Shown here piece by piece: positions 8,859 through 18,683 of a stretch of DNA of 64,000 bases; the stretch's first letter is position 1; every line of letters begins with the position of its first letter. Under the pieces are notes generated by a model that was not told the origin of the DNA, made no database searches, and was given only the letters and a program-made list of their open reading frames with translations. The translations under genes and the position numbers were made by a program. The stretch is from the NCBI RefSeq assembly GCF_014873535.1, contig NZ_JADBEF010000001.1:496001-560000 (forward strand). Reading direction: 5' to 3'. This DNA comes from Nonomuraea africana. GTDB lineage: Bacteria > Actinomycetota > Actinomycetes > Streptosporangiales > Streptosporangiaceae.

Positions 8859-9110
8859 CTATGACGGTTCATCGACTACTACCCACAGTTCGGCGCCATA
8901 GTGGATGGAACCATCCGACGGCTTGACATCGACTATCTTGTCTTTCCTGAGCTCGATGTCTGAGTACTCTTCATCTTCCGGATCGTAGCCGCAGTGATGA
9001 CATCCCTGACTGATCCCTTCCGTGAAGGCGTGGGAAAGGTCTGGAATACCGATCTCCGGGTATCCTGGAACCGCCCACAGCACGAACGCGAGCTGACCGC
9101 GGCGCTTCAC
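8859..9110 (-). CDS. Small hypothetical protein next to the SUFU immunity gene
   Basis: 83 residues if the GTG at 9110 is used; no earlier start exists in frame, because the stop of the previous gene lies 27 bases upstream in the same frame. It is acidic, with 'GCHHCGYDPEDEEYSDIELRKD' split here as a Cys-His-His-Cys knuckle followed by an acidic stretch, and a strand-rich C-terminus 'YGAELWVVVDEP'. I do not recognise the family. Its position downstream of an RHS toxin and its immunity gene suggests a second immunity protein or a leftover of an older toxin-immunity pair. Base composition is visibly lower in GC than the rhs core. Confidence 0.5.
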   Translation of the reverse strand: MKRRGQLAFVLWAVPGYPEIGIPDLSHAFTEGISQGCHHCGYDPEDEEYSDIELRKDKIVDVKPSDGSIHYGAELWVVVDEPS

Positions 9111-9137
9111 GCGTGGTCGGCGATTATCTGGGATGAT

Positions 9138-9722
9138 TCACGCTACAGGCTCCCGCGCAGGGTTGAAGCGATCCCATTCCAAGCTCCAGAATGCTCCAAA
9201 TCCATGCGAGTAAACAAAATCCCGTTCCGACGCATGGATGGGATAGGCGCCGACAATCTCGACTAGGTCACGCGCTTCTGAGCCAACTTCAGCACGACTT
9301 AGATCGAGCAATCCCAGGTCACGCTCAACTGCAGGCTCGGCCAAGACGAGGCTATTCATTGTGGAGCCTTCCACGTACGGCTTCATGTAGCCAAGCACTT
9401 GGCCAAGATTAAAAGGACAGATGCCTCGCAAAGCGGCAACTACCCTTGCGGGAACCGGAGACCACTCGACATCGTCCGAGCGGACAGTGATGGATAGTTC
9501 TCGACCTCTCGCCCCCCAGCCTGGATGGCTAGAGAAGGAGAGCCCATAGGTGAAACCCGTCACATATCCAGGTTCCGGCGTGCCGATGTAGGAGATAGCG
9601 CGAACAGGCCCGTCCTCTATCACCCGCGGTTCAACATCGCTAATGATAGGCGTCACACCGGTGAGCGAATTGAGCAGCTCACAGTAGTGGTCGAACCGGT
9701 CAAGCGTGTCGCGGCCAGACAT
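9138..9722 (-). CDS. SUFU-domain protein, probable immunity to the RHS toxin
   Basis: 194 residues resembling the suppressor-of-fused (SUFU) family, which is widespread as immunity proteins in bacterial polymorphic toxin loci. Supporting segments are 'PVRAISYIGTPEPGYVTGFTYGLS', split here by its central Gly-Tyr turn, 'GRELSITVRSDDVEW', and the 'GSTMNSLVLAEP' strand near residue 120. It begins 87 bases after the toxin stop on the same strand, so it is probably co-transcribed. The composition is less GC-rich than the toxin core, as expected for exchangeable toxin-tip/immunity pairs. The family assignment is by sequence look; the immunity role is inferred from position. Confidence 0.7.
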   Translation of the reverse strand: MSGRDTLDRFDHYCELLNSLTGVTPIISDVEPRVIEDGPVRAISYIGTPEPGYVTGFTYGLSFSSHPGWGARGRELSITVRSDDVEWSPVPARVVAALRGICPFNLGQVLGYMKPYVEGSTMNSLVLAEPAVERDLGLLDLSRAEVGSEARDLVEIVGAYPIHASERDFVYSHGFGAFWSLEWDRFNPAREPVA

Positions 9723-9808
9723 AACGTCTCCTAGGTTAGCACTCTTCCTGGAAGGGGCGGACGCGCCAGCGCTAAACGTGGCAGCGCCCGCCCACTATCA
9801 TCGCCTAT

Positions 9809-12800
9809 CTACCTAGGCGGTGGATAGAAATGTCCCAAGGCGGCGTCCCACCACTGGGTCTTGTCGTGATCGATGTACGAGTTGAACTCATTAAACCTAC
9901 CGACCGGAATTCTCCACTCGGTTAGGCCCGCTTCGCCATTAGTATTCGGCAAATCGAACTCGAGTTTGCCGAAAGCTTTTCGGAACCCCGGCTTCATCAC
10001 AAAGCGATGGAACCCCAGGTCGTGCCCGTTTCCAGCATACTGCGCTGCCCCCTCCGGCTTGTTGGAAAGATACGCCGTTGGGAAAGGCCCTGAATGGTTA
10101 TCTGCATTCAGGCCGAGCGCCTCACTCGCACGCTTTCCTGTCGCGGGCGAGCGGTAGAGGACTACCGTATCATCATCGCCATCGAGGATATCGGTGGACT
10201 TTTTGGGCAGCCCCTTTGGCTTAAAGGGGTTGCGTCCAAGCGGGTTATGCATCCCGCCATCGGCTATGCCGTCGCCAGGTGATACGCCGCCCTCTCCTAA
10301 GGCTTTGTCCACTTCCTTGGCGGCTCCGCAGAGGTACGAGGGCGGATTGCAATAGAAGTCTGCCTGGGGTCCGGCTTCTGGGTTACTTATCTTCTCCAGA
10401 GCCTCTTGGGCCTGGCCGACCGCTTCCTGGACAGCGCGCACCTGCTCCCGCATCTTCCATCCGCGGGACTTCTTCTTTCCGCTTGCGTGATGAGTTTTAG
10501 CGAAGGTCCGGTCAGATTCAGAGTTTCCGGTGTCGACTCGGTGGCCGTCGATTTCGACGCCGCTGATGGGGTTACCGCCGGTGAAGGCGTAGCGGTTGGC
10601 CGTCCAGGGATCGAGTCCGAGGCCGAGGTCGGCCAGGGCGCCGTTGTAGCTGTCGAGGTTGAGGAAGCGGTTGAGGTTGGGGTTGTAGTCGCGGAACCCC
10701 ATGTCATACATGCCGGTGGAGTTGTCCCAGCGCTTGGCGTTGAAGCGGTAGGGGTTGTACTCCTCCTTGGCGGTGGGATCGACGGGATCCGGTTTGTCGA
10801 TGCCGGTGAAGAGTTTGTCGTCGTTCTTGCCGTAGGCGGTGTAGCCGTAGGTGGCGCGGGTGTCACCGGCGTCGGTGGTGATCTGTTCGACGTCGGTGTG
10901 GGCGTTGTAGCCGTAGTAGGACGACTCCTCGCCGCCGGTGCCGGTCACCTTGATCTGGGACAGCCGCTCGCCCCACGGGCTGTACTGGAAGGACTTGGTG
11001 AGCTTGCCGGCGACCTCTTCGTCCAGGACCTCGGCGGACAGGCCGAGGTAGGAGTAGGTGGTGGTCTTGGCGGAGGTGGAGCCTTCCTTCTCGGTCTTGC
11101 TGGTGGTGCGATCGAGTGGGTCGTAGGTGTAGGTGGTCACCGTGGAGGCGCCGTCGCCGCCGAGCTTCTCGTGCCGGGTGACGTGGTCGAAGCCGTCGTA
11201 GGTGTACTTCTCCTGCACCTTGCCGCCGCCGGTGATGGTGCGCAGCCGGCCGTAGGGGTCGTAGTTGTAGGTGCTGGTGGCTCCGGCGGTGACCGAGGTC
11301 ATCAGGCGGTTGCGGTCGTAGGTGAAGGTGGTCTTCTTGCCGAGGACTTCTTCCTCGTAGACGTTGCTGTTGGCGTCGTGCCAGTACGTCTCGGTGCTGG
11401 CCGTCCCGCCGGCGACCGGGGTCTTGACGGTCTTGGCGATGCGGTCGCGGGGGTCGTAGGTGTAGGTGAAGTCGTGTTCGAGGTAGGCGCCGGGGTTGTC
11501 GGCGTTCTGGATCTTGGTGAGGTCGCGGGCGCGGTGCAGGTTGCCCTGGTAGCCGATGGTGTGCTCGGCGACGACCGTGGCGTTGGCCTTCTTCTCGATG
11601 CTGTGCCGGAGCAGGCCGTCGAGGAAGTAGTCGTAGGTGACGGTGTTGGTGTTGGCCTTGGTCTCGGTAAGGCGTTCGGCCTTGGGGGTGTAGGTGTAGC
11701 TGGTGACCTTCGGCGCGGTGTCGGTGGCCGACTTCTTGTTGACGACCTGATCGACCAGATCCCGCACGTCATACCGGTAGGAGGCCAGCGTCTTGTCGTG
11801 GGTGCGCTCGGTGACGGCGCTGTTCTCGTTGTAGGTGTAGGTGGTGGTGTTCTTCAGGACGCCGGCGAGCTTCTCCTCGATCTTGCTGATCTGGTTGAGG
11901 CCGGTGTAGGCGATGTCCCAGACGTCGATCTTCGCGGTCGGCGAGCGGTCGTCGATGCGGGTGAGGTTGGCGTTGGCGTCGTAGGTGTAGGCGAAGTCCT
12001 TCTTCTCCGCGTCGGTCTCGCCGCTGTTGTCGCGGACCAGCTTGACCGCGTCGGCGACGACGCTGCCGTTGGCCTCGTCGGTCAGGGTGATGGCGTGGGT
12101 GTTGCCCGCGGTGAAGGCGAACGTGCCGAGGTCGACCCAGTCGCCGGTGTTCTTGGTCTGGTCTAGGACGACGACCTGCTCGCCGCCGTCGTGCTTGATC
12201 GTGTACTTGGCGTTGGTCGCTGTCGCGCCGGCCGGGTACTTGACCTGCACCTTGTAGCTGCCGGGGGTCGGGGTGGTCAGGCCCCAGGTGAAGGAGGACT
12301 GGCCGGTTCCGGCGGGGGCGGTGGCGTAGTCGTAGCCGACGAACCCGGACGTCGCCGTGGCGGTGACGGCGGGGCCGACGATGTTCGACGAGGAGGCGCC
12401 GCTGGTGCCGGCGAGGGTCCACGAGCCGACCGCGGTGACCTGGCCGATGTCGGAGTTGTCGCCCAGGACCACGTCCAGGCCGAGCGGGACGCCGTCGTCG
12501 GAGTGGGTCTTGAGCTTGCCGTCGGGGTAGTAGGACCAGTCCAGGGCGCGCTGGCTGGAGCCGCCCGCGCTGGTGACGGTGCGGTTGGTCTGCAACCCGA
12601 GGTTGTTGTAGTCGTAGGTGGTCTTGATGTCCCACGGGTCGGTGGTGGTCTTGGACCAGCCGTTGTCCCAGTAGGTCATCGAGGAGACGTTGCGGATGGT
12701 CTGGCCGTGGGAGGGCGGGGCGGAGATCTCCTTCAGCCGGGAGACCTGGTCGTAGACGTACTTCACCGAATCGGGGGTGTTGTACTTCGGGTCGTCCTTG

Positions 12801-15800
12801 TCGAAGGGGTAGATCTCCTCTTCGGGACGGTTGAGCTTGTCGTACTTGGTTTCGGCGATGAAGTCGGTCGGGTCGTCGGCGGTCTCGACGCCGCGCGGGG
12901 TGATGACCTTGGTGCGGTTGCCGACCTGGTCGTATTCGAACCGGGTGATCGTGTACTTGATCACGCCGTCGGTCTGCGAGTGCGGCACCTTGGTTTCGAC
13001 GACGGCGCCGCGCTTGTCGAGGCCGATGAGAGTCTTGTTGCCGTCCTGGTCGGTCTGGCCTTCGACCAGGCCGTCCAGGTCGTAGTCGGTGATGGTCTGG
13101 AAGCCGGCGGCGTCCTTGACGTGGGTGACCCGGTGGTTGCGGTCGTAGGTGTAGGACGCCGTGTAGTCGGCCGTGTCCGCGGTGTTGTTCTTGCGCGGGT
13201 CGACGACCTTCTCCACATTGCCGACGTTGTCGTAGACGTAGGTGATCTTGTTGATCCTGTGCTGGTCGGCGGTCAGCACGTCGGTCAGCTGGTAGATCGG
13301 GTCATACACAAACGACGTGGTGAAGTCGGCCGGGACCGATGGGGTGAGATTGCCCTTCGGCTCGGTCTGGGTCTTGAGGTTGCCCGCCGCGTCGTAGGTG
13401 AAGGTGGCCTTGCGCTCCTGGCCGCTCTCGCTGTCCTTCGGCAGGAACGACTCGATGAGCTGGTCGGCCTCGTCGTAGGTCGCGGTCGAGACGGCCCCGT
13501 TGGGGGCGGTCATCGTGGTGATGTTGTCGTTGGGGTCGTAGATCGGGGCCGGGGTGACGATGTACTCGCCCTTGTCCTGGTCCTTGGGGACCTTCGACTC
13601 CAGCGGTCGCTTGAACAGGTCGTAGGTCTGTGTGGTCTTCTTGCCGAGCGCGTCGGTCACCGACAGCACGTTGCCGCGCACGTCGTACTCGGTGATGGTG
13701 GTGTGGTCCCCTTCGGCCGGCGTCTCCACGCCGAGGGCGTCGGTGATCTTCTGCGGGTAGCCGGTCGGGTGGTAGTCGCTGAAGACGGTCGGATTGCCGT
13801 TGGCGTCCGTTGATTTGATCAGCTGGCCGACCGCGTCGTAGTCGTACGAGGTCGTGTAGTCACCCGCGGTGGGCGAGGCGACGCCGAGCGGGTCTGTGAC
13901 GGTCTTCAGGTTGCCCTTGGCGTCGTAGCCGAAGGCCCACTTCCGCCCTTCCGGCGACGTCTTCTCGGTCAGGTCGGCGACGTAGCCTTTCAGGAACGTC
14001 TGGTAGGCCAGCACCGTGGGAGCTGTGGTATTGGCGTTGGCCTCGGCGTCCTTCAGCTCCAGCGGGTAGCCGGTCTTCTGGTCGAAGACCCACGTGGCGT
14101 AGGCGCCGTTGTCCTCGGTCAGCTTGACCACGTTGTGGTCGGGGTCCCAGGTGAGTGCGGTGGTCTCGTTCTTGGCGTTGACGATCGATTCCGGTCGGCC
14201 GTAGGCGTCCAGCACGTACTTGGTGGCGTGCTGAAGCGGATCGGTGACGGTGGCGTGGATCATGCCGCCCTGCGGCCCGTCCGGGTCGACGTAGTCGAAC
14301 TTCGTCACACCGTTGAGCCGGTCGGTGAGGGTCTCGACCTTCCACAGGTCCTTGGGGTCGACAGGCGCCTCGTAGTACTTCAGCTTCGTGGAGTTGCCCC
14401 GCGGGTCCTCGACCGCGACCAGCTTGACGTTCTTGTTGCCCTGCAGCGCGTCGTAGGCGAACCGGAACCTCTTCGCGCCCGCATCACCTTCACCGTCGAC
14501 CATCTTGGCCATTAGGCCCTTGTCGGTGTAGGTGAAGGTCACCTTCCGCCCGGCGATGTCGGTGATGGATTCGACGTTGTCGATGATGTGCGGGTTGGTC
14601 AGCTTGGTGTCGCTGACCTCGGCGCCCGCGTCGTTGATGTAGGCGTAATCCTGGCCCTTGGCGTAGTAGTCCAGGGTCAGGGTGCGGCGTCCGGCGGCGT
14701 CGGTGATGTGCTGCAGGAACTTGGTCGGCTTGTTGTTGGACTTACGTCGCTCGTAGGTGAACGACATGGTGTTGCCGTTCTTGTCCACGATCGCCGACTG
14801 GAAGCCCTCCTCGTCGAAGAAGAACTGGGTCCGGTCCGGCTTGGTGAACACCCACCGCCGCTGCGAGGTCAGCTCGCGATCGGGGTAGTACACCTGCGGG
14901 TCGACCTGCTGCAGGTACAGGTGCACGCCGCGCGGGTGCGTGTAGTCGCAGGTGGTGTAGTCGCAGCTGGTGTTGCCGTGCTTGTCCAGCGTCCACACGT
15001 GTGTGGTGCCGTCGCCGTCGGTCAGCCGTACCTGCTCCGGCCACTTCTGCCCCGGAGGGTGGAACTTCAGCTGAGAGCCGAGCTTTTGCAGGCTGGAGGT
15101 CTGCAACGACCAGCCGTAGCCGAGTGAGGCAGTGGAGGTGTCCAGGCTGTTGTAGGTCATCCGGGCGAACGTCTGCACACCCCGGGAGGGGTTGGTGAAG
15201 GCGTTGTAGTTCCACACCACGTTGCCCGCGTACGGGTTGACCAGCGCGGTCGACCCTGCGCCGGTGTTCTTGCCGGTGTAGGCGTAGAACTTCTCCGCCC
15301 CCAGCAGATCGGAGGTGGGAGAGTCGAGACGGATCTGCTGCGGCAGCTGCGGCAGGTGGTGGGAGGCCGACTTCCAGTTGTTGGTGAGCGTGTCCTGCAC
15401 GTCCCACACCAGCGAGATCGCCTCGGCCTTGTTGGCCGCGGATCCGACGGTGGTGGCCGGGGCCTTGACCTGCGCCTCCACCATCACCGACGCGCCGGGA
15501 GCCAGATCGTAGGGCAGGGTCTTCTTCAGCTGGCTGTCGGGGGTGGAGACGTCGGTGCCGTCGGGCAGTTTCCAGTGGTAGGAGACCGCGGTCGTGGCGG
15601 CGGGCCAGGTCTCGTTGGTGGTGTTGGTGACCATCACGTCGACTGTCTTGACCTGTCCGACATCCAGCTGCACGGGGCCGCCGGGCGCGTACAGTGAACG
15701 CGGTGTTCCATCGCGGTAGGTGACCCACAGTCGTGGCCGCAGCACCGGCTCGTCGGTCTCGCTGGACAGGAACGACACCGACTGTTTGGCCGCACCTGCC

Positions 15801-18214
15801 TCGTTGGCGACCTTGACGAGCACGCCGTGGTTGGTGGCCGGGTCGGCCCGCCAGGCCTTGGCTGTCTCGGTGATCGACCAGCGTCGCCAGCCCGGCGTCG
15901 CGGTGATCGGAGACAGGCTGGCGAGTGCCGTCGGGTCGTAGTCGCCGCCCTGGCTTGCCCAGGGGCTGGTCCACGTCGCGCTCTCGTCGAAGCTCTTGGT
16001 CAGCTTGTGCGCGTCCAGGCTCACGCCGGAACCGGTGGTGGAGGCCTCCCACAGCGACAGCGACGCGCCGGTGATCTCCGCCCCGGCAGGAACCTTGTCG
16101 GCGAAGTCGCTGAAGGACACCACGGCCCGGGTGTTGCCGAGCGTGGTGGCGGTGTTGCCGACCTGTAGCCGCTTCTGTCCGGCCACCTGGTCGTGCCCGG
16201 CGGCGGGCTCGCCGGAGGACAGGGTGGTGTCGGCGGTGCCGTACACCAGCACCCCGGCATCACCGACCCGCGGCAACGGCACCGTCAGCTCCTGCGACGG
16301 CGCGACCTGGCCGTTCTTCAGCACCGCCTCCACCCAGTAGGTGGCCTGGTGCACGTACTCCGGCAGGCTGGCGTCCACCGGCGAGGGGCCGCTGCTGGTG
16401 TCGACGTAGGAGGTGACATCCGGTGCCAGGGTGGTCACCAGCGTGTCCACACTGCCGCCCTCGGGCGAGCTCTGGCAGCCCGACGGGCAGTGCCGGCGCA
16501 GCCGGTACTCCACCAGATCGTCGGAGGCGTCCTGCGGGGTCGGATCGGCATACGCCGTCCACGACAGCGACGCGCCGGCCCAGGTGGTGACGGTCACCGG
16601 CTTCAGCTTCACCGACGGGTTCCCATAGGTGATCAGCAGCTTGGGGTGCGTGGTGACATCGCCCAGGGCTCCGTCGCCGCCGTAGACGTCCTCGCTGGCC
16701 TCGTACACCGGGCCGCCGATCTTACCGGTGGTGCCCTCGTCGGCGGCCCGCAGCATGAACCCGTAGGGGGTGTCGGCGGAGTTCATCCACCTGTTCACCA
16801 CTGGGGTGACGTCGAAGGAGTGCCAGCGCGACAGCTCACCCGGGTTGCGGGTCACGCTGGACAGCACCGTGCTGGAGACGGCCGGCTGGTTGTTCCAGGT
16901 CACCGAGAATTCCGACCAGTCGGCGATGATCTCTCTCGCCTGAACTGTCACCGGCCCGGTCTCGCCGAGTGCCTGGTCGAAGTAGGTCTGCAAGGTGGCC
17001 TGGTCGATCCGGGTAACGGCCTCCAGCTCGTACGGCATGTAGAACCACATCAGCGAACGGTTGATCCCCGTCGCTGTTTTGCCCACCGGCAGCTGCCAGG
17101 CCGAGTCGAAGTTGGTCGTCTTCTTCGCCGAGTCGACGTAGGCGTCGTTGTTTTCGGGCGTCACCTGGAAGGTCGGGTCGATCACCACCGGCCATTTGCG
17201 CTCCGGCGCGGCCAGCCACGAGGCGTCCGGCGTGATCGTGATGGTTGCCTCGCTGCCCTGCTGCGTCACCGTCTGGGTGACCGCGTCGGAGTAGCGCTTG
17301 CCGTACGGCGAGGCGACATCCACCTCGGCGTCGATCATGAACGGCTTGGGCACGGTGAACACCGGCGTGCCGTCCTCGCCGTTGAACGCGATCGACCCGT
17401 CGGCATTGGCCTGCGCCTGCACTCCGCCGGTCTTGACCGTGAAGGAGAAGGACGCGTCCCCGGCCGGCGGCTTGGACAGCACGATGTACTCCTTCACCCC
17501 CTCCGGGGTGACCTTGTACACCAGGTCGGCGCCGTCCCGCACGCCCGGATAGGTGACGGTGGACCCGTTCACCGCCGGGGTCACCTGCTTGGCGTCGCCG
17601 ACCACGCCGAGGGTGAGCTGCCGCTCGCCCAGCTTGATCCTGGCCAGCTTGTCGGTCTTGTCGCCGAACCGGGTGGAGAAGCCGGACTTGTCGTTGCCGT
17701 GGACGAACCCGTCGTCGGAAATGGCCTCGAGGCGGGTGTCGACGTTCTGCCAGTTGCCGTCGGCGTCCTTGTAGTGGACGGGGCGGGTGGACAGTTCCAG
17801 TTGGGAGCGGCCGTCCTCCAATTGGTAGACCTTGCCGTATTGCGACCGCTTGCCGGTCTGTTCCTTGACCCGCTTGCCTGGCGGCTGCTTGGTCGGCGCG
17901 GCGGGCTTGGCGGCTTGCCTGCCAGGCAGGGTGATCTGCTGCCCGCTCGGGCGCATCTCGCCCTTCGGATCCTCGGCGAACAGTCCGGCGATGCCGTTGC
18001 TCACCCAGGAGGCGACCTGGGAGACGAATCCTGCCTCGTGCGAGGAGGCAGGAGTCTGTGCCTGGGCCGGGAGGGCGGGGGTCGAGGTGACCAGCAGGGC
18101 AGGGGTCAGGACGAGCACGGCGGCTCGGCGCAGCCGTTGACCGGCTGACCGGGTGCGACGGGGTGGGGCGGCTTGATGAGGGTGATGGGTACGGATGGGG
18201 GGTAACAGGCGCAC
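9809..18214 (-). CDS. Secreted RHS/YD-repeat polymorphic toxin (~2,800 aa)
   Basis: Huge cell-surface or secreted protein of the WapA/RHS type. Start GTG 18214 is preferred over the ATG at 18289 because a 'gcggag' RBS precedes it and a twin-basic signal peptide follows ('RRAAVLVLTPALLVTSTPAL'). Order: signal peptide; propeptide-like 'DGRSQLELSTRPVHYKDADG' region; two DNRLRE-type beta modules ('NDAYVDSAKKTTNFDSAW' near residue 370 and a second near 700); long YD/RHS repeat array; golvesin-like carbohydrate-binding insert ('TPGSYKVQVKYPAG'); the RHS core 'YNPYRFNAKRWDNSTGMYDM'. After 'GVEIDGHR' (about 10550) a ~245-residue variable C-terminus carries 'VVLYRSPATGKRAS', 'TAYLSNKPEGAAQYA' and 'GLTEWRIPVGRF'. 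This is probably the toxic tip, possibly ADP-ribosyltransferase-like. The SUFU gene follows. Confidence 0.9.
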   Translation of the reverse strand: MRLLPPIRTHHPHQAAPPRRTRSAGQRLRRAAVLVLTPALLVTSTPALPAQAQTPASSHEAGFVSQVASWVSNGIAGLFAEDPKGEMRPSGQQITLPGRQAAKPAAPTKQPPGKRVKEQTGKRSQYGKVYQLEDGRSQLELSTRPVHYKDADGNWQNVDTRLEAISDDGFVHGNDKSGFSTRFGDKTDKLARIKLGERQLTLGVVGDAKQVTPAVNGSTVTYPGVRDGADLVYKVTPEGVKEYIVLSKPPAGDASFSFTVKTGGVQAQANADGSIAFNGEDGTPVFTVPKPFMIDAEVDVASPYGKRYSDAVTQTVTQQGSEATITITPDASWLAAPERKWPVVIDPTFQVTPENNDAYVDSAKKTTNFDSAWQLPVGKTATGINRSLMWFYMPYELEAVTRIDQATLQTYFDQALGETGPVTVQAREIIADWSEFSVTWNNQPAVSSTVLSSVTRNPGELSRWHSFDVTPVVNRWMNSADTPYGFMLRAADEGTTGKIGGPVYEASEDVYGGDGALGDVTTHPKLLITYGNPSVKLKPVTVTTWAGASLSWTAYADPTPQDASDDLVEYRLRRHCPSGCQSSPEGGSVDTLVTTLAPDVTSYVDTSSGPSPVDASLPEYVHQATYWVEAVLKNGQVAPSQELTVPLPRVGDAGVLVYGTADTTLSSGEPAAGHDQVAGQKRLQVGNTATTLGNTRAVVSFSDFADKVPAGAEITGASLSLWEASTTGSGVSLDAHKLTKSFDESATWTSPWASQGGDYDPTALASLSPITATPGWRRWSITETAKAWRADPATNHGVLVKVANEAGAAKQSVSFLSSETDEPVLRPRLWVTYRDGTPRSLYAPGGPVQLDVGQVKTVDVMVTNTTNETWPAATTAVSYHWKLPDGTDVSTPDSQLKKTLPYDLAPGASVMVEAQVKAPATTVGSAANKAEAISLVWDVQDTLTNNWKSASHHLPQLPQQIRLDSPTSDLLGAEKFYAYTGKNTGAGSTALVNPYAGNVVWNYNAFTNPSRGVQTFARMTYNSLDTSTASLGYGWSLQTSSLQKLGSQLKFHPPGQKWPEQVRLTDGDGTTHVWTLDKHGNTSCDYTTCDYTHPRGVHLYLQQVDPQVYYPDRELTSQRRWVFTKPDRTQFFFDEEGFQSAIVDKNGNTMSFTYERRKSNNKPTKFLQHITDAAGRRTLTLDYYAKGQDYAYINDAGAEVSDTKLTNPHIIDNVESITDIAGRKVTFTYTDKGLMAKMVDGEGDAGAKRFRFAYDALQGNKNVKLVAVEDPRGNSTKLKYYEAPVDPKDLWKVETLTDRLNGVTKFDYVDPDGPQGGMIHATVTDPLQHATKYVLDAYGRPESIVNAKNETTALTWDPDHNVVKLTEDNGAYATWVFDQKTGYPLELKDAEANANTTAPTVLAYQTFLKGYVADLTEKTSPEGRKWAFGYDAKGNLKTVTDPLGVASPTAGDYTTSYDYDAVGQLIKSTDANGNPTVFSDYHPTGYPQKITDALGVETPAEGDHTTITEYDVRGNVLSVTDALGKKTTQTYDLFKRPLESKVPKDQDKGEYIVTPAPIYDPNDNITTMTAPNGAVSTATYDEADQLIESFLPKDSESGQERKATFTYDAAGNLKTQTEPKGNLTPSVPADFTTSFVYDPIYQLTDVLTADQHRINKITYVYDNVGNVEKVVDPRKNNTADTADYTASYTYDRNHRVTHVKDAAGFQTITDYDLDGLVEGQTDQDGNKTLIGLDKRGAVVETKVPHSQTDGVIKYTITRFEYDQVGNRTKVITPRGVETADDPTDFIAETKYDKLNRPEEEIYPFDKDDPKYNTPDSVKYVYDQVSRLKEISAPPSHGQTIRNVSSMTYWDNGWSKTTTDPWDIKTTYDYNNLGLQTNRTVTSAGGSSQRALDWSYYPDGKLKTHSDDGVPLGLDVVLGDNSDIGQVTAVGSWTLAGTSGASSSNIVGPAVTATATSGFVGYDYATAPAGTGQSSFTWGLTTPTPGSYKVQVKYPAGATATNAKYTIKHDGGEQVVVLDQTKNTGDWVDLGTFAFTAGNTHAITLTDEANGSVVADAVKLVRDNSGETDAEKKDFAYTYDANANLTRIDDRSPTAKIDVWDIAYTGLNQISKIEEKLAGVLKNTTTYTYNENSAVTERTHDKTLASYRYDVRDLVDQVVNKKSATDTAPKVTSYTYTPKAERLTETKANTNTVTYDYFLDGLLRHSIEKKANATVVAEHTIGYQGNLHRARDLTKIQNADNPGAYLEHDFTYTYDPRDRIAKTVKTPVAGGTASTETYWHDANSNVYEEEVLGKKTTFTYDRNRLMTSVTAGATSTYNYDPYGRLRTITGGGKVQEKYTYDGFDHVTRHEKLGGDGASTVTTYTYDPLDRTTSKTEKEGSTSAKTTTYSYLGLSAEVLDEEVAGKLTKSFQYSPWGERLSQIKVTGTGGEESSYYGYNAHTDVEQITTDAGDTRATYGYTAYGKNDDKLFTGIDKPDPVDPTAKEEYNPYRFNAKRWDNSTGMYDMGFRDYNPNLNRFLNLDSYNGALADLGLGLDPWTANRYAFTGGNPISGVEIDGHRVDTGNSESDRTFAKTHHASGKKKSRGWKMREQVRAVQEAVGQAQEALEKISNPEAGPQADFYCNPPSYLCGAAKEVDKALGEGGVSPGDGIADGGMHNPLGRNPFKPKGLPKKSTDILDGDDDTVVLYRSPATGKRASEALGLNADNHSGPFPTAYLSNKPEGAAQYAGNGHDLGFHRFVMKPGFRKAFGKLEFDLPNTNGEAGLTEWRIPVGRFNEFNSYIDHDKTQWWDAALGHFYPPPR

Positions 18215-18683
18215 GGTACTCCGCTCATTGAGGGATAAGAAGGATGTAAAAGCGCCTTGATCAAGCCTCAAAGCCGCACGTTCGGTCAAGATCTACACAT
18301 AGTGATCAACATGACGAAGCGAACACTTGTTCAATCTCGCGTTGAACCCTCACCTACAAGGGCAAATCGGTCAGATGTGACAGCCAGCTGGACAAGCTGT
18401 CAATTGTGACCGTCTGTCAACATCGCAGATGGGCGCGGCTTTCCCGATATCAAACCGTGATCCATACTCACAGCAAACGTTCAGGAATCCTGCTAAGGGC
18501 AGAACTCGATGCGGGCGTGGCCGACAGCGCCAGTGGGTAGAACTGATCGTCCTCCGAGCGTATGGCCGCGGACGCTAGCCTTCCTCGCCGCAGACGGGTA
18601 TCACGCCCGCCCGTCTGCGCACGTGGAGTGCGACACGAACACGTGATCCCATCGTGACGTGAGGCTCCTACGGTCTGCTGTCC
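18215..18683. other. Non-coding interval between rhs and a divergent gene
   Basis: About 470 bases, visibly more AT-rich than the surroundings. It should hold the promoters of both divergent genes. I see no supportable gene; the short minus-strand frame at 18468-18689 has no protein-like character. Confidence 0.4.
18375..18403 (-). promoter_or_regulatory. Candidate promoter of the RHS toxin gene
   Basis: On the minus strand a consensus -35 TTGACA (18398-18403) is followed after 17 bases by TCACAT (18375-18380), about 160 bases upstream of the GTG start. The -10 is weak; an inverted repeat 'gacagc...gctgtc' overlaps it. Confidence 0.3.

Noticed and set aside
10406..18148. Several long plus-strand open frames (e.g. 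10406-12166, 12191-13813, 16193-18148) opposite the RHS gene
   Set aside because: Val/Gly/Arg-rich shadows of the high-GC RHS coding sequence; no motif, and the minus strand has a convincing continuous RHS protein.
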